Assembly: GCA_031841125.1 (NCBI GenBank)
Contig: CM063107.1
Location: 66,599,814-66,663,813 of the forward strand
Direction of reading: 5' to 3'
From: Acanthococcus lagerstroemiae
Taxonomy: Eukaryota; Arthropoda; Insecta; Hemiptera; Eriococcidae
DNA length: 64,000 bases
Shown here: positions 1 through 13,800 of the stretch, piece after piece
How the letters are laid out: each line of letters opens with the position of its first letter
Position numbering within the stretch: position 1 is the stretch's first letter
The notes under the pieces: model-generated
Seen by the model: only the letters and a program-made list of their open reading frames with translations
The model's database searches: none
What the model was told of the DNA's origin: nothing
Translations under genes and position numbers: made by a program

Positions 1-3000
1 GTCCACCCCTTGGATCCACAAAAGACTTCGATCCAACATAAATATAAGTTTAGCAAAAAATAATTTTTAAGCCTGAAAAATCGAGATTTTAATTTCCAAG
101 TCTGGGGTGGGGTCAACTCTTCGGTCTCACATAAGATTTCAATTGAAAAAATAAACAATCACCAGGAATAAATTTGAGAGGCTGAAAATCGAGAATTAGA
201 TTTCTGGGGTTAGGGTGAGGATTTACCCCTCAGATCCACAAAACACTTCCATTAACAAAATAAGAGGTTCACAGACAATCGTCGTTCAAGCCTGAAAAAT
301 CGAGACAAATGTCCGAAGTTGGGAGTGTGGTCAACCCCTCGGAGAAATAAAGAGTTCATCAAAAATAATTTTAAAGGCCGAAAAATCAAGAATTGTTGAG
401 AGCAAGAATCCACTTTTTGAGTCTAAAAAATGTGGCAATCGAAATGAGAGGAGGTTTATGAAAGATAATTCAGACGTTGAAAAATCGAGAATTAGATTTC
501 CGGAGTTCAGGATGGGCTCCACCCCTCAAGTCCGCAATAGATTTTATCAAAAAAACAAAAATAAATATTTAATAATTCAAAATCGAAAATTAGACTTTCG
601 GAGTTGCGGGTGTAGGTTTACCTATCAGATCCACAAAATACTTCGACCAACGAAACAGAGGTTCACGGAACATTATTGTTCAAGACTGAAAAATCGAGAA
701 GTAGACTTCCAGAGGCGAAAAATATTTTTAAAGGGCAAAAAATCGAAAATTAGATTTTCGGAATTGGGGTGGGATTCCACTCCTCGGGTCCAACAAAGAC
801 TTCGATCAGAAAAATAAGGGGATCGCCGAAAATTATCTTTCACGTCAGAAAAATCGAGTATTAGATTTCCAGGGTTGGGGCCGGGTCAACCCATCGGGAC
901 TGAACCATTTGACCCCGCAAATGATAACAACTGAAAAATGGAAAAGGGAAAAGGTCACTAAAAATATTTCTAAAGGCCAAAAAATCGAGAATTAGATTTT
1001 CGGAGTTCGGGTGGGATACCACCCCGCGGCTCCACCAAAGACTTCGATCAGAAAAATAAGGGGGTTCATCGAAAATTATTTTTCACGTCAGAAAAATCGA
1101 GAATTTGATTTCCAGAGTTGGAGGTGGGGTCAACACATCGGGACCACAATAGATTTGAATCGAAAAAATAAAAATTTCATCAAGAATAAATCTGAAAGCC
1201 CGGAAAATCGAGATTTAAATTTTAGCAGGCAACGGGGGGGGGGGGGGGTCTATCCCTTGGGTCTACATATGATTTCGATCGAACAATAGAAGGGTTATGG
1301 AAAATCATCTTTCTACCCCTAACAATCAAGAATTTCATGACCGGAGTTGGGGCGAGGAATGCTCCCCTCTGATCCATATAATACATCGATTAACAAAGTA
1401 AAGGGTCCAAAGAAAACTATTGTTGAAGACTGAAGAATCAAGAATTAGACTTCCGGAGTTGGGAGCAGTGTCAATCCTTTGGTCCTATAGAAAACATGAA
1501 CAGTTCATCGAAAGTAATTTTTTAAAGGCCGAAAAATCAATAATTACACTTTCAGGGTTTGGACGGGGGGTCTACTTTTTGAGTCTACAGAATGTATCAA
1601 TCGCAAAAAGAAGTTAAAAACAATTGCAAAGTTTGAAGCATCGAGAGGTAGATTTCCAGGAATTCGGGATGCGTTTTACCTCTCAAATCCACATTAGATT
1701 TCGACCGAAAAATAAATTATAGCAACAATACGTACTTTTAAAGGCCAAAATATCGAAAATAATATTTTTGTGATTGGGGGTTGGGGATGGGGAGGGGGCA
1801 CCCGTCTGATCCACAAAAAGCTTCGATCAACAAAATGAGAGGTTCGCGGAAAATTATTTATAAAGCCTGAATATTCGAGAATTGGACTTCCAAAGTTGGG
1901 GGTGTGGTCGACCCCTCGGCCCCATAAAAGATTCCAATTAAAATACAAAAATGGTCACCAAAAATATTTCTGACGATCGAAAAATCAAGAATTAGATTTT
2001 CGAAGTTGTGGGCGGCGGATCACTCGTCCTCGGGTCCACAAAATACTGCGAACAAAGAAATAAGCATGGGCTCACGGAAAATTATTTCTTAAGCCGATAA
2101 AATAAAGAATTCAATTTCCGGAGTTGGGGGCGGAGACAGTCCATCGGGTTCACAATATTTTATTATTATTTTTATTTACTGAGAGTGTTATTGCCTTGCT
2201 GCTATAATCTAACTATTATTAAAACAAACGTAAATTATTAGAAGAGGATTAACGTATTATTTGAATTGAAAAAATAAGTCGTTCACCAAGAATAACTTTG
2301 AGAAGCTGAAAAATCGAGTTTTTTTGATTTTCGTCGTGGGTGGGAGAGTTATTCCTTGATCCACAAAAGATCTCGATTAAAAATAAGGGGTTTATGGAAA
2401 ATTGTTTTTCAACATCTATAATCGAGAATTTGATTTCTGGAGGTGGGATGTGGTCTACCCTACGGATCCACGAATTATTTCAATAAATAAATAAATAAAA
2501 AAGTTCACCAACGAAAACTCGAAAATATACTCTTTTGGTGTTGGGGGCGCGACTCTACTTTTCCCGTGTAGAAAATGTATCAGTTGAAAAAAGGGGAGGC
2601 TTACGTAAAATAATTCAGAAATTTGAAGAATCGAGAATTAGATTTTCAGAGCTCAGGACGAGCTTCACCCCTCAAGTCCACAATAGATTTTATTCAAAAA
2701 AATGAAAGGTTCACGAAAAATGAATATTGAAGTCCGAAGATTCGAGAATTTGATTTTCGGAGTTAGGGTTGAGGGTCCACATGTCGAATCCACAAAATAC
2801 TTCGATCAACAAAATAAGGGGTTCGCGGAAAATTATTGTTCAAGCCTGAAAAATCGATAATTAGACTTCCGGAGTTGAGGTGATGGTCCACCCCTCGGAA
2901 CCACAACAGACTTAAACAATCGAAAATCATTTTTCACGTCAGAAATATCGAGAGTTTGATTTGCAGAGTTGAGGGCGGGGTCAGCTCATCGGGACTCAAC

Positions 3001-3830
3001 CATTAGACCCCACAAATGATTACAACTGAAAAACGGAAAAGGTCACTAAAAATATTTCTAAAGGCCAAAAAATCGAAAATTCGATTTTCGTCCACAAAAT
3101 AATTTAAAAGTTTGAATAATCGAGAGTTAGATTTTCGGAGTTGGGGTGGGGGTCGACCCCCAGGTTCCACAAATTACTTCGATCAACAAATTAAGAGGTT
3201 CACTGGAAATAATTGTTCAAGCCTGCAAATTCGAGAATGAGACTTCCAGAATTGGACCCACGAAAGATTCCAATTGCAAAAATTAACAGAGGTCATCAAA
3301 AATATTCCTAAACGCTGAAAAATCGAGAATTATATTTTCGGTGCCGGTGGGGGTCTACTCACCAGGTCCACAAACGACTTCCGTTCAAGGAAAAAGGCGG
3401 TTCGCGGTAAATTATTTTTGTAGCCTGAAGACTCGAGAATTAGACTTCCGGAGTTGGGAGCGGGGTCAACCCTTCGGGCTCACAAAATATTTCAGTCGAA
3501 AAAATAAACTACTGACCAAAAATGATTTTTAGTTGCCGAAAAATCAAAAATTAGATTTTTGCTGTTGGTCCCCAGGATCCACCCCTCGTGTTCATCAACG
3601 TTTCAGTCGAAACAATAAAACAGGTTCACGATCCATAGTTTTTGAAGTACGAAAAATTGAGAAAAGTATTCGGAGTCTGCGGCGAGGTCCACTTCTAGGC
3701 TCTAGAAATTATTTTAATTGAAAAGTAAAAGTTCCACGAAAAAGAATAATTACCATCCGAACAATCGAGAATTTTGTTTTCGGAGACGGGGCAGGGATAC
3801 GATCGAAAAATGAAAAATTGACAATTTATC
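1..3830. repeat. Degenerate tandem repeat, about 105-bp units
   Basis: The stretch is built from diverged copies of one unit. Each carries a core like AAAATCGAGAATTAGATTTC, then a G-rich block (GAGTTGGGGxGGGGTC), then a block like CACCCCTCGGGTCCAC and AAAATACTTCGATCAA. The core recurs near 70, 185, 295, 385, 480, 580, 690, 735, 850, 968, 1090 and onward to about 3770, so spacing is about 100-115 bp with losses. A non-repeat interruption lies near 2160-2260. Short ORFs here are by-products of the repeat and show no protein family. A run of about 14 G occurs near 1233. Confidence 0.8.
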
Positions 3831-5420
3831 AAATGACATAATAATTTTTATTCCATGATCTATCCACGCCCTTTCCCTTCCGTATTCACTCTTGGATAAA
3901 AGCACGATTACCATACGACTTATAATATGAATGCCACTGCAAACATTTCAGCACTGAAAGAATCTCGTAAAACCACACACCATTTTTAAAGATAAAAGGT
4001 TTCGGTAAACTGTTACCTCTCCCCCGGCAAGAAAGCGAATATTCTGATTACATACCTTATTTTAAGCTGTTAAATCCGATTGAAATAGGAATGTGCGAGT
4101 TCGGAAGTAAAGCATATCACAACATACACTGCGAATGGGATTTCGAATACTTAGACTTTTTGAAAGGCTATTCCTTTTCGGTTCTTATACTTGTGGGATA
4201 TTTGCTTTCCCACCAAACCCCGGAAATGTGATGCTTTACTAAATACATAACAAATCACTCGAAACCTGCCCTCTTCATCCAGTGTTTTAACTACGTCTTA
4301 AATCTGAGCGACTACATAGTGACAAATCTCGTACCGTTGAAAAAAAACTAAACTGAACAAATGCTAAAACCCTTACATTTTTCATTTTATTACTTTTTTG
4401 TCAGTTATTTGATTTGGGTCCACAGAAATAGCAGTAGGCATCTTTCGCTGAATGAACACCAGATGTGACACAAATCAGTGCCTTCCACTCTTCCATGCCA
4501 CATAAACATGTATACATACATACATCGATTAGTTCTGCTCATTAAAACGTAACTATCAATCGGTTGTAACAAGTTCATTTAATTGTTGATCCTTTTTACA
4601 TTGAATGGCACGAATAATTTTTTTTGGTAGATATGAGTATACAACACTGCTGCATGTGGAGTTCTAAGCAAACAGCAATGAAGACAGATTCCAAATCGCT
4701 TCGCAGGTGCTTGTACTCTGACTTATTTACATCATTTTACAAACTTACACAACACGGAATAGGAATTAAACTGCTTGTTCAGTCTCAAATGAATCTTCAT
4801 TACCAATAAGGATAAGGACTTCCTACAGATGAATGGAATTTTATATCAAATTTTCCCGCACGATACCTGTAATAATTTTGCTAAATTCATCCATGGGTAG
4901 TGTTGATACAAAATCACATGGAGATAATAAGTGTAAATTATTTATACTTACATTGTTTGTTGGTTGAAGACTGCGTAGATTGCGGTGCTCAACTGTCTTT
5001 CAATCACACAATTTAGCATCATACCTATAAATTTTTGACACTAACACGGAATATTTAAATTTCACGTTCCTTTACAAATTTACAAAACACAAAATCTCCG
5101 CTGGTGACTGAAATTACTATAAGGACTTCCTGTGGATGAATCAAATCTTATGCTTATCATATTTTCCCGCGCGATACCAATAATCACTTTGCTGAATTCA
5201 CCCATGGACAATATTGATGCAAAATTATCTGGAGGTACAGCAAATTATTGATGGTCTGTATAAATTTTGTTAGTTGAAGATTGTAGACTGTGGCGCTCAC
5301 CTGTTTTTCAATCGCAGGCTATAGCAACAAATATCAATTTCCGACACTAACACGGTATAGTAAAATAACACCTTCCGTTTTTCAGTTACACCAAATTTCA
5401 TCCTCTCTCTGCGGCGATGA
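3831..5420. repeat. Non-coding AT-rich DNA with a duplicated block
   Basis: No gene is visible. Two diverged copies of a block of about 250 bp lie head to tail, about 4800-5055 and about 5110-5360. Both contain GGACTTCCT, a form of ATTCACCCATGG, GGTTGAAGACTG or similar, and GACACTAACACGG. They are imperfect copies about 300 bp apart. Confidence 0.55.
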
Positions 5421-6270
5421 AGGGGGTACATTTCATATAATTGGTGGTACATTTTGGTGCATTTCAGGTACATTTCAATCTGCCCAAATTCGGTGAACGT
5501 GGAACAAATGGGGAGGGGGGGGGGGCTAACATTACCACAGCCCCACCATATTTGATCCTCCCCCCTGCGGCGATAAGGGAGGTACATTTCAGATAATTGG
5601 TGGTACATTTCGGTACATTTCGGGTACATTTCATTCGAACCAAATTTGACGAAATCAGCTAAGTTGGAAGCTCTAATTCATTTCGGCCCCCTCATACTTT
5701 TGGTCATTACATGGGAAGGGAGGGGGTACATTTTATATAATTGATGGTACATTTCGGTACATTTCGGGTACATTTCATTCTGCCCAAATTCGGTGAAGGT
5801 GGAACGAATGGGGGGGCTAACGTTACCACAGCCCCACCAACTTGAATCCTCCCCCCCCCCGCGGCTATAAACGGGGTACATTTCAGATAATTGGTGGTAC
5901 ATTTCGGTACATTTCGGGTACATTTCATTCTGCCCAAATTCGGAGATATTGGAACAAATGGGGGGGCTAACGTTACCACAGCCCCACCAACTTGAATCCT
6001 CCCCCCCGCGGCTATAAACGGGGTACATTTCAGATAATTGGTGGTACATTTCGGTACATTTCGGGTACATTTCATTCGAACCAAATTTGACGAAATCAGA
6101 CAAATTGGGGGGGCTCCCGTTACCCTGGCCCCACCAAAGGACTTTAGTTCCCCCTTCGCAAGGGGAGGAGGTACATTTTGTAATAATAGCGGTACATTTG
6201 GGTACATTTCGGGTACATTTCCCCTAACCCAAAATCGGGTCTAAAATCAAATTTGGGGGGGCCAGGGTAA
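5420..6270. repeat. GTACATTT / poly-G minisatellite
   Basis: About five and a half head-to-tail units of about 140-157 bp. Each unit has the cluster GGTACATTTCAGATAATTGG, GGTACATTTCGGTACATTTC and GGGTACATTTCATTC, then CCCAAATTCGG or CCAAATTTGACGAAATC, then a G-run with GGGGGGCTAACGTTACCAC and a C-rich end with GCGGCTATAAACGGGG. Both strands carry long homopolymer G or C runs. Open frames on either strand (for example 5678-6103 minus) follow the unit and are not genes. Confidence 0.85.
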
Positions 6271-6275
6271 CGTAC

Positions 6276-6420
6276 CCATAAAAACATGTACAAGTAAAAT
6301 GAGGTCTAGCATCTTCAATATTGCTTTTTATGGAAAACTGACTGAAGAGAACTAAAGTGTTAGCCCTTATCATTTCCTTTCAGGTGAGTCCAACTTCAGT
6401 TAAGAATGTTACGATGATGA
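6276..6420 (+). repeat. Dispersed module, also present at 17785
   Basis: The segment with ACATGTACAAGTAAAATGAG and TCTAGCATCTTCAATATT, then AGAGAACTAAAGTGTTAGCC, is repeated in the same orientation near 17785-17900, where it lies in a MITE nested in the mariner composite. This makes it a dispersed transposable module. No coding potential is recognised in it. Confidence 0.65.
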
Positions 6421-6849
6421 CGTCATCACTGCTATTGTTCCTTCGTGATATTCGCTATCGTTCTCCATTATGTGCGCAAATTCGTTCCTTGCTGAATATT
6501 TTACTCGTTCCTGTTGTGCATCGACTATTGCATGGAACTTTTGGTAGCCATAAGACATATCTGTGTACTTATGTATCTCTTGTGGGAATTCCTGATAAAA
6601 GTTTACGTTGTTCTTCCGACGATATTGATCAAGTTTCGCTATCGTTTTAAGTTGTTTAACTTCTGCTATGTTGTGTTCCCTTCGCGACATCATTATACCG
6701 AGCGCGACCATCTCTTTTCCAGTTCCTCTTTTAATGAAATAATTGTTTCTTTGGGCTCCGATGCTTCTCTTGTTAGTTTTTTGAGTTCTTTTGTAAAGTC
6801 TGCCATGTTTTGCAAAGTTGGTTAAACATGCAAATGACTTTATATACAA
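6409..6849 (-). CDS. Unrecognised ORF, possibly repeat-derived
   Basis: An open frame of 146 codons on the minus strand. The middle and end are rich in charged residues and Gln (for example SRREHNIAEVKQLKTIAK and YGYQKFHAIVDAQQERVK) and would form helix or coiled coil. An overlapping frame begins with ATG and reads MADFTKELKKLTREASEPKE before a stop, so the true protein may once have joined the two frames. I do not recognise a family. It sits beside a dispersed repeat module and may be an ORF of a mobile element or a pseudogene. Intron signals were not found. Confidence 0.25.
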   Translation of the reverse strand: MYIKSFACLTNFAKHGRLYKRTQKTNKRSIGAQRNNYFIKRGTGKEMVALGIMMSRREHNIAEVKQLKTIAKLDQYRRKNNVNFYQEFPQEIHKYTDMSYGYQKFHAIVDAQQERVKYSARNEFAHIMENDSEYHEGTIAVMTSSS

Positions 6850-7630
6850 TAATACGTAATCAAACCTCCCATGGATGGATACACAGTGTTATTTTGAACC
6901 TCTCCTTTGCGGTATTTTTGGGGAGGAGCATGAAAAAACATCGAGAGATCCATTTGTGGAGAATTTAAAGAGTTACAATTTTTGTATTAACCAGTTTACG
7001 TTTTAAACCAGACTAGGATGACTAGTTATAAGCTAAACTCCCATTTGGACCCTCTCTTTTTCTACATTTGTGGTCATAGGGAGTCTGAGATGGATGAGTT
7101 TCAATCTTAAAATTGACCCCCATATCTATCAGCACCAATAAACGCAATTTAATGATTTTATGACATAATGCACCATTCTTATGGAATTTGCCATCAATGC
7201 CCAGTACTATAAGCTGAACAATAATTATAGGGACGTACCCAAGAGGTAATGATTTAAAAGAGTTTATCAGTTGGTGAAATTGAAGAATTTTTCTGCTACA
7301 GTTGAATAAGAATAGTGAAAGCTTTGCTGTTGACAAGGTTCACTCTGACCCCTCCTCCAGTTCGTTCTTTTATAGCACATCCCTGTGTAAAATCAGTCAT
7401 ATTTTAAGGACGAGAAGGATCTAATAGAGAAACCAGACGAGATGACTTGCGATTTAACATTCACTTAAAAACACCAACACTTATGATCAGAAGGATTAAT
7501 GGAATATGTTGTACCGATGGTCAATCTGCAAACTGCAGCATTAAGTCTTCTTCAGCAGCTCAACAGTTAGAATTTCAGTCTTGTCAGAATCAATAATCAC
7601 ATAACTGATTTATGAATATATGATCGCATT
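6850..7630. other. No feature seen
   Basis: AT-rich sequence. An open frame at 7022-7336 minus shows no family resemblance. If the NWD gene continues, this is intronic sequence downstream of its last visible exon. Confidence 0.5.
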
Positions 7631-7633
7631 TAC

Positions 7634-7806
7634 CTGGTTGTATCTCGATCATCGATATTAGAGCATGCGTCTTCAAAGTCGCTCAAAACAGCCTGCAAAG
7701 GACACGACGACAACTTTGCATGAAGCCAGCAGTAGTTGAACAGTACATTAGTGTACAAATCTTGGAATCGACGAGAACGCACTAGGTGAAATGGCAGCTC
7801 ACCAAA
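7634..7806 (-). CDS. NWD exon 15, last visible
   Basis: Encodes [18 protein letters not shown] through [18 protein letters not shown] and ends in phase 2 with donor GTAAAT. It joins in frame to exon 14. Further exons were not found to its left. Confidence 0.88.
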
Positions 7807-10800
7807 CTGCGGATAGAAATTTTATATTAGCATGTCGACTGTAGGTACCTACAATGGGTGTATTATATTTGAGAGGTTCAATCAAAGAACTACCACAGTC
7901 AGTTAAGACATTCGACTTTGTAGACAGACAGCGCTGTATGTCCTATTATTATGTTCTCTAGTATAATAGTGCATTTAAACAAGGCAAAATCTGGCTTCTA
8001 TTGAAGAACGCTTACTGCGCTATCGGATAATATTGTTCTATATATGAACCCCTCATTTGTAAATACAGTGTGATTAGGTACCTATATGGTTCAATATTAT
8101 ATAAAAAAAAAAAACAGCAGCACATTTCTGTGAGACGCCATATTTAAAATACCGTAACACGGGGTAACTTTACTCACTTTTTTCTGTACTTTCAAGTTTA
8201 ACACGCTCTACAGATTCGAGAAACTGGGTTAGAGAACCGGCATACTTTTTATAATCTTGATGGAACATTGCGGAATACATTCGCGAAGGATTGTGACACC
8301 CCTGACACAACTGAATTTTCCACAAAATTATGAAATAAATGTGCCAAATGGTACTGTGATTGGGTGACATAGCACATGTTTATAAAAGTACCAATTAACC
8401 CCAAACTGATGTACTGTGCACATAAATGTATGCAAAAAAAAAAGTTCACTATGATAACTGTATTCTTTCTTTATTCCAAAAATCATGAGGAAAAAAACAC
8501 AAATGAGACCTTTCCTTTGAAAAACTGAGACCCTAATATATGCAAATGTATGTCCTTAGCATTTCTGAAATGCCTAAACATCCTATTTATACTTGTTCAT
8601 TCATTAGCAATAAGACAGAACATCGCCGGTTCTAAGAACAAATAAACAGTTCTGTGGAAATTCACCCCCTCTATATTTTTTCCAGTTTTTTTACCAATTG
8701 CTATGTTACTGTACTGATTAATGCACAATAGAGTTTACTTTTATCATGACCGCGATCAAATTCTGCGTGTAATACTTAACGCTTATTATAGTTTCCTTTC
8801 ATTTTCACTCATTATTTGAAACAATTATTATAATGTAACTTGAATACGCTTTTTAAAGCGCTCCATAAACCACTTGATAACGCTGCCTGTAAATAGCAGA
8901 ATTACACTTTAAATGATATCTGCAACATGCTAAAGTCATCTATTCAAACAGAGATCCACCCCATACCAACCGCAACACACAAGAAATTTGAGCGACAAGG
9001 CGCTGAAATGCAACAAAGGGAAATATGCCGCACACTACATGGTCGCCCAATATGCACGCGCCTTATCACTATACATTCACATTCTGGGTGCATGCGTCAG
9101 AGCGCCGCCCATCTAGGGTGCCACTGCTCACAGGCGGGCTGTGTGTCTGTTAGAAGGGACTTTACATTACAACGAGTAGCGCTATCAGTGTTGCCACACG
9201 TTCTATTTCCTTCTTTCATGCTTGTAAGAGTAATGAAAAACATACGTGTGCCAAGTTACCCAATCTTAGAGTAGCAGTATTAAGTACAACTTATAACAAA
9301 AGCAGGAGATGCCCACTGACACTGATTTTCAAACAATCAGTATTTCAATATTTATAAATTCAAGACAAGGACAAGAGTCACCCCTGATGAGTAATCAAAA
9401 TAGACTGGCAATTCTGTGTTGCATAATGTTGACTGTGTTAATGTTATATTTTGAGTACTTATTTTGTATAGATAACGCTGATTGTGCGAGTTTTGTGTTT
9501 TCAGTATTTTTAGGGCCAGCTACTGCCGAACCTGTTACAATTGCTTCTTTTCATTTCTTTTTCAATCGTGTTCATTGATCTGAGTCACAGTTCAGTTCAG
9601 AGTGGCGCGTCATTTCCAATGTGTGAAGCCAAACAGTTGAAAAATAAAAATAATGATGAGCAACAATTTCGATTTTATTGTTGCGTTTTTGATATTACAT
9701 TACTGTAGATGACTGCAGTAATTATTACTGTGTCGCCCAGCTATCTATTATATGTATACCTACTCTGTTCGAAAAGAGAATAAGGAAACGAACCGTGAGC
9801 AGGTAGGCCTGACAGAAGAGGAAAGGGTAATTATTGTTCACACTAGACGGGCAAACACGTCATTTTGGTTGCCTGTGCGCTCTTTGTTCTGACTCGAAGC
9901 ATGAATACCATGTGTTCATTTTTATTGGGATATGGATCAGAATGTAGGAGCGCTAATGTTCACTTCCTAATGAAAGGTTGAGTGACTACAGACGGAATTA
10001 ACATGACTGTAAATGGGAAATGCGGGTTTTTCAAAAAGTCATTATAAAATTAAGAAACGATGGGCATGCATCAAATTTGAACAGTAGGGAGCTACAAATC
10101 CGAACTTGCGATTAAAAATTTAATATGTCAGGTAACAAAATTAAGGCTCTAAAAGAACGGGTAGAGACACGAAGGCAAACTGGATCCGTAGCAACTGTCA
10201 TAAGAACGTGTGTAACTTCAGTTGCTAATATCTGGACAAATATTGCTGTTGATGAATAACTGAAGAGAATAAAATTTATTGTACTTAAAATTTCCTATCT
10301 AATGCAATATTTTTCAAGATCTTTTGGGATTATATTTTAAAGTCATTTTCCCTCCCTGCGTGTCTCATTGTGATAGCACTGCAGGACGATAGATCCAGTT
10401 AGCTCTCGTGACGCTACCTATAAAATTAATAGAAGTGCGGGTGAAGTAAAAAATAAGAGGTACGTTATCAGTTACCGGCCCGACCCGCGCGTCATCCGAG
10501 CGACCTATTTATTTTTTCTCCATGATCACTCCATGAGGCTTCACAAAACATCCGCTAGATGTCAGCCACTTTGATTCCGAGTCCCAGCCAATACTTCATC
10601 GAATAAAAAATAATAAATTTGTATCGATTCATTAATAAAGTGTGCAATACAGGTGTTGGGACGGTAAAGTCTGCCTTGTGGAGAATCGTCTTGCAGCTGT
10701 TTGTGAAAGGGCTCCTTTCTTAAGTTTCATTATTCTGTTGAACAGAGTATTGGGATGTGGAACGGAATGCAGGAGCGCTAATGTGCATTTCCTAATGAAC

Positions 10801-13800
10801 GGTTGAGTGATCACAGACGGAAATAACATTGCCGTAAATGGGAAATACGGGTTTTTCAAAAAATCATTATAAAATGAAGAAATGAAGGACATACTTCAAA
10901 TCTAAACTGTAAGGAGCTACATATTATTTAAACTCGCGATTAAAAATTTAATATGTCGGGTAGCAAAATTGATAGAAGTGCGGTGAAGTAAAAATTAAAA
11001 AAATGAGAGGTACGTTATCAGTTGCCGGCTCGACCCGCGTGTAACCCGTGCGACCTTTTTATTTTTTCTCTATTGATCACTCAATGAGGGTTCACAAAAC
11101 ATCCGCTAGATGTCAGCCACTTTGATTCCGAGTCCGAATAGTGATAGTGAAGGTGAAGTCAAATCAGTTCAGTATTGTTTCATTGAATTGATTGCAGAGT
11201 GCGTTCGTGTTGTTGAAAGAGTGCGAAAGAGTGATAATTAGGGCTAGGGGAAATATGAAAATGCATATTTTTATAGGGTGCAGCTTATACGGCATATTTG
11301 TGTTTTCTTTGTGATTCATACAATTCTGATGACAATACTGAAATTTTATAGTGCATATTTGTGCATATTTTGACTATAAATGCCTATTTTGCATATTTGA
11401 GCAATTTTTAGAGCATATTCGTGCATATTTAAGGGTTTCCGTGCATATTTTCACCAATAAATAAAAATTATTGTAAAAAGCTAAAAACAACTGAAAAATA
11501 AGAACAAACCCAAGAGATTTCAAATTTGCTTCGAGGGAAGTTTAATCTTTATAAAACAGAACTGACGTAAAAAATGTTCAGTTTTTGAAGTTTCATGGTG
11601 TTGCCACGCAAGATTACTAGAACTAGAACAAGTTGGTCCACTGAGCAAGGCGCAAATACTTCAATGACGTCACTGCGATGAAACTCATACAAGCCGCTTA
11701 CGGGAATACAGCTTTTTTTGATCTTTACTCATAATTGATGTCAACATATTTTTCTATTATTTTTACCATATACAGCATTCAATTGGCAGTCGTTAAAATA
11801 AATAAAAAAACTCTACGGCAAAAATTTAATTTTCCCATTACTTTCCTAAGAAGTGAATTTCGGCACGGGTGAGACGGGAAAAATTGTTGCGGATTGCGTA
11901 CCCGAGTGGACCAACCTGTTATAGTTCTAGTAATCTTGGTTGCCACGTTATTCAGTTTAAAAAGCACTTTAATTCAATACCCATGTCGCTATCCAGAGTT
12001 TTCAGAGCATATTTTTGCATATTCGGATTTTTTTTAGAGCATATTTTTGCATATTTGAGGTCAGATAACTGCATATTATAAGGGCATATATCGACATTTT
12101 AAAAGCATATTTCCCCTAGCTCTAGTGATAATTCGGACTTCCCAAGATTCAACAGAACCTTATCAACGTTAGGATTACATGAGATGCTAGGCATTGTTTA
12201 CGTACAGTGTATCCTAACGTTGATAAGAATTCTATGGCACTATTTCCTGAAGTGCGGAAAGGGAGGAAGGCCCGATGCTAGCGCGCCATCAGTCTGGGAA
12301 GTCCGAATTGATAAAGCTGCGTGGCTGCAGTTTGCAGCTTCGCAGTTTGAAGGTGTTCTGTCATTCAGTGAATCTGATTCATTCAATCATTCAAATGAAT
12401 CGTTCAGTTAAGAACGAATGACCCATCTCTGCTTTCCAGCCGACCCTCTTCAAGTAGCGAAGTTACTCATTCGTGGATAACGTTGATTGTGAGTGTTGTA
12501 TTTTCATTTTGCCTGGATAATGTTGATTGTGTTGGTGTCGTGCTTTCATTATTCTACATGATTGTGTTTGTGAAGCTGCCGCTCATCCATTTTCACGAAT
12601 TTTAGCGCTCGCTGGAGGTCTTGGATTTGGTAATAATTATTATAGGTATTATCAAATAGTGCAAGGTCCAGTACATTTACCCATCACAACGTACCTTTCT
12701 CAAGTTGTATCTGGTTACTTTTCCATCCTTCGAATAGAATACCAACGGTTGAACAGGCACTTTACGATCAGCTGAACCTTCTTTCTCAGTCAAATTGAAT
12801 CTAATAGACACCATACCTTAATTCCAAACATTGTCGCCAAAAGGAATCGCATACATTACAACCTAGCATGCTAGCATACTTACCTATGCCTCTGAATTTC
12901 AGTGTACTTGAACGGTTTTGGATTTCCACCGCCCCATATACCGAGAAAATAATCAGCAATCGACGAGTGGAAATAAATGGCCATGTTCACATTCTTGAAG
13001 TATCTTTCCCTAGCCGCATCTCGGAATTGTCTGAATGTGAAACCAGCCGAATAATAATCAAAAAATTACGAGCAGTGCGAATAAAAAGTGAATGCATTTC
13101 TGACCTGTGATACCAGTTCAACACACTAACTCCATCTGCTTCTCTTTCTGACAGGTAATTCGGCAGATCGTTTCTGATTCGAGTCCACAACAGAGGAGGA
13201 ATCCTACGGACCGGAGGCAAATGGTACTGGTATACGTCGTCCAGTACCCGATCGTCTAATGAAATTAAATCCTCCAGTTCTGTCTCCGATAATCCACTTT
13301 TAGCTGCAGTGATGTAGGCCAGGGCATGGAACACGAGAATTCGTCCGTGCTAACAATGAATAAGAAGATAAGGTAAGTTAAAAATGTGTTTGAAAATGAT
13401 GAGAATGAAAATGGTTCATTACAAAGGTTACAAAAGGCATCAAGATGAAACCACCACACGGGTACTATAGGTATGGAAGGTTTAAGTCCGTTCGATGCAC
13501 CCAGATAACTATATATACACCTAATAGGCTCTGAGAATGCCTTCAGAGACAGGTCTCCAGTCATTTTCATATTCATAATTGGTGTAAGCTTACGAGTAAA
13601 TATGTATAGACACCTGTTTCTCGATACGTTCGAACAGCATCATAATGGAATCCATCACATTGGAAGCGAGGTGAGTTTCTTGCGGCTTCGTGTAACTTCT
13701 CCACCTACATATTTCTGCGAATACCAATTTCACGAAAATGGGTAGGGAACATTGACCGATGGCGTTTGCTACCAGTCTCCACTGATAATTGGTCAAGTCT

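Noticed and set aside
458..1948. Several short ORFs in the first 2 kb
   Set aside because: All follow the 105-bp repeat unit and are not conserved with one another in frame.
5297..6207. Minus-strand ORFs of 110-166 codons
   Set aside because: They repeat the same peptide (MYPKCTEMYHQL) because they translate the minisatellite; no independent support.
8927..9274. 115-codon plus-strand ORF in NWD intron 14
   Set aside because: Cys/His-rich but with no regular zinc-finger spacing and no splice or start signals.
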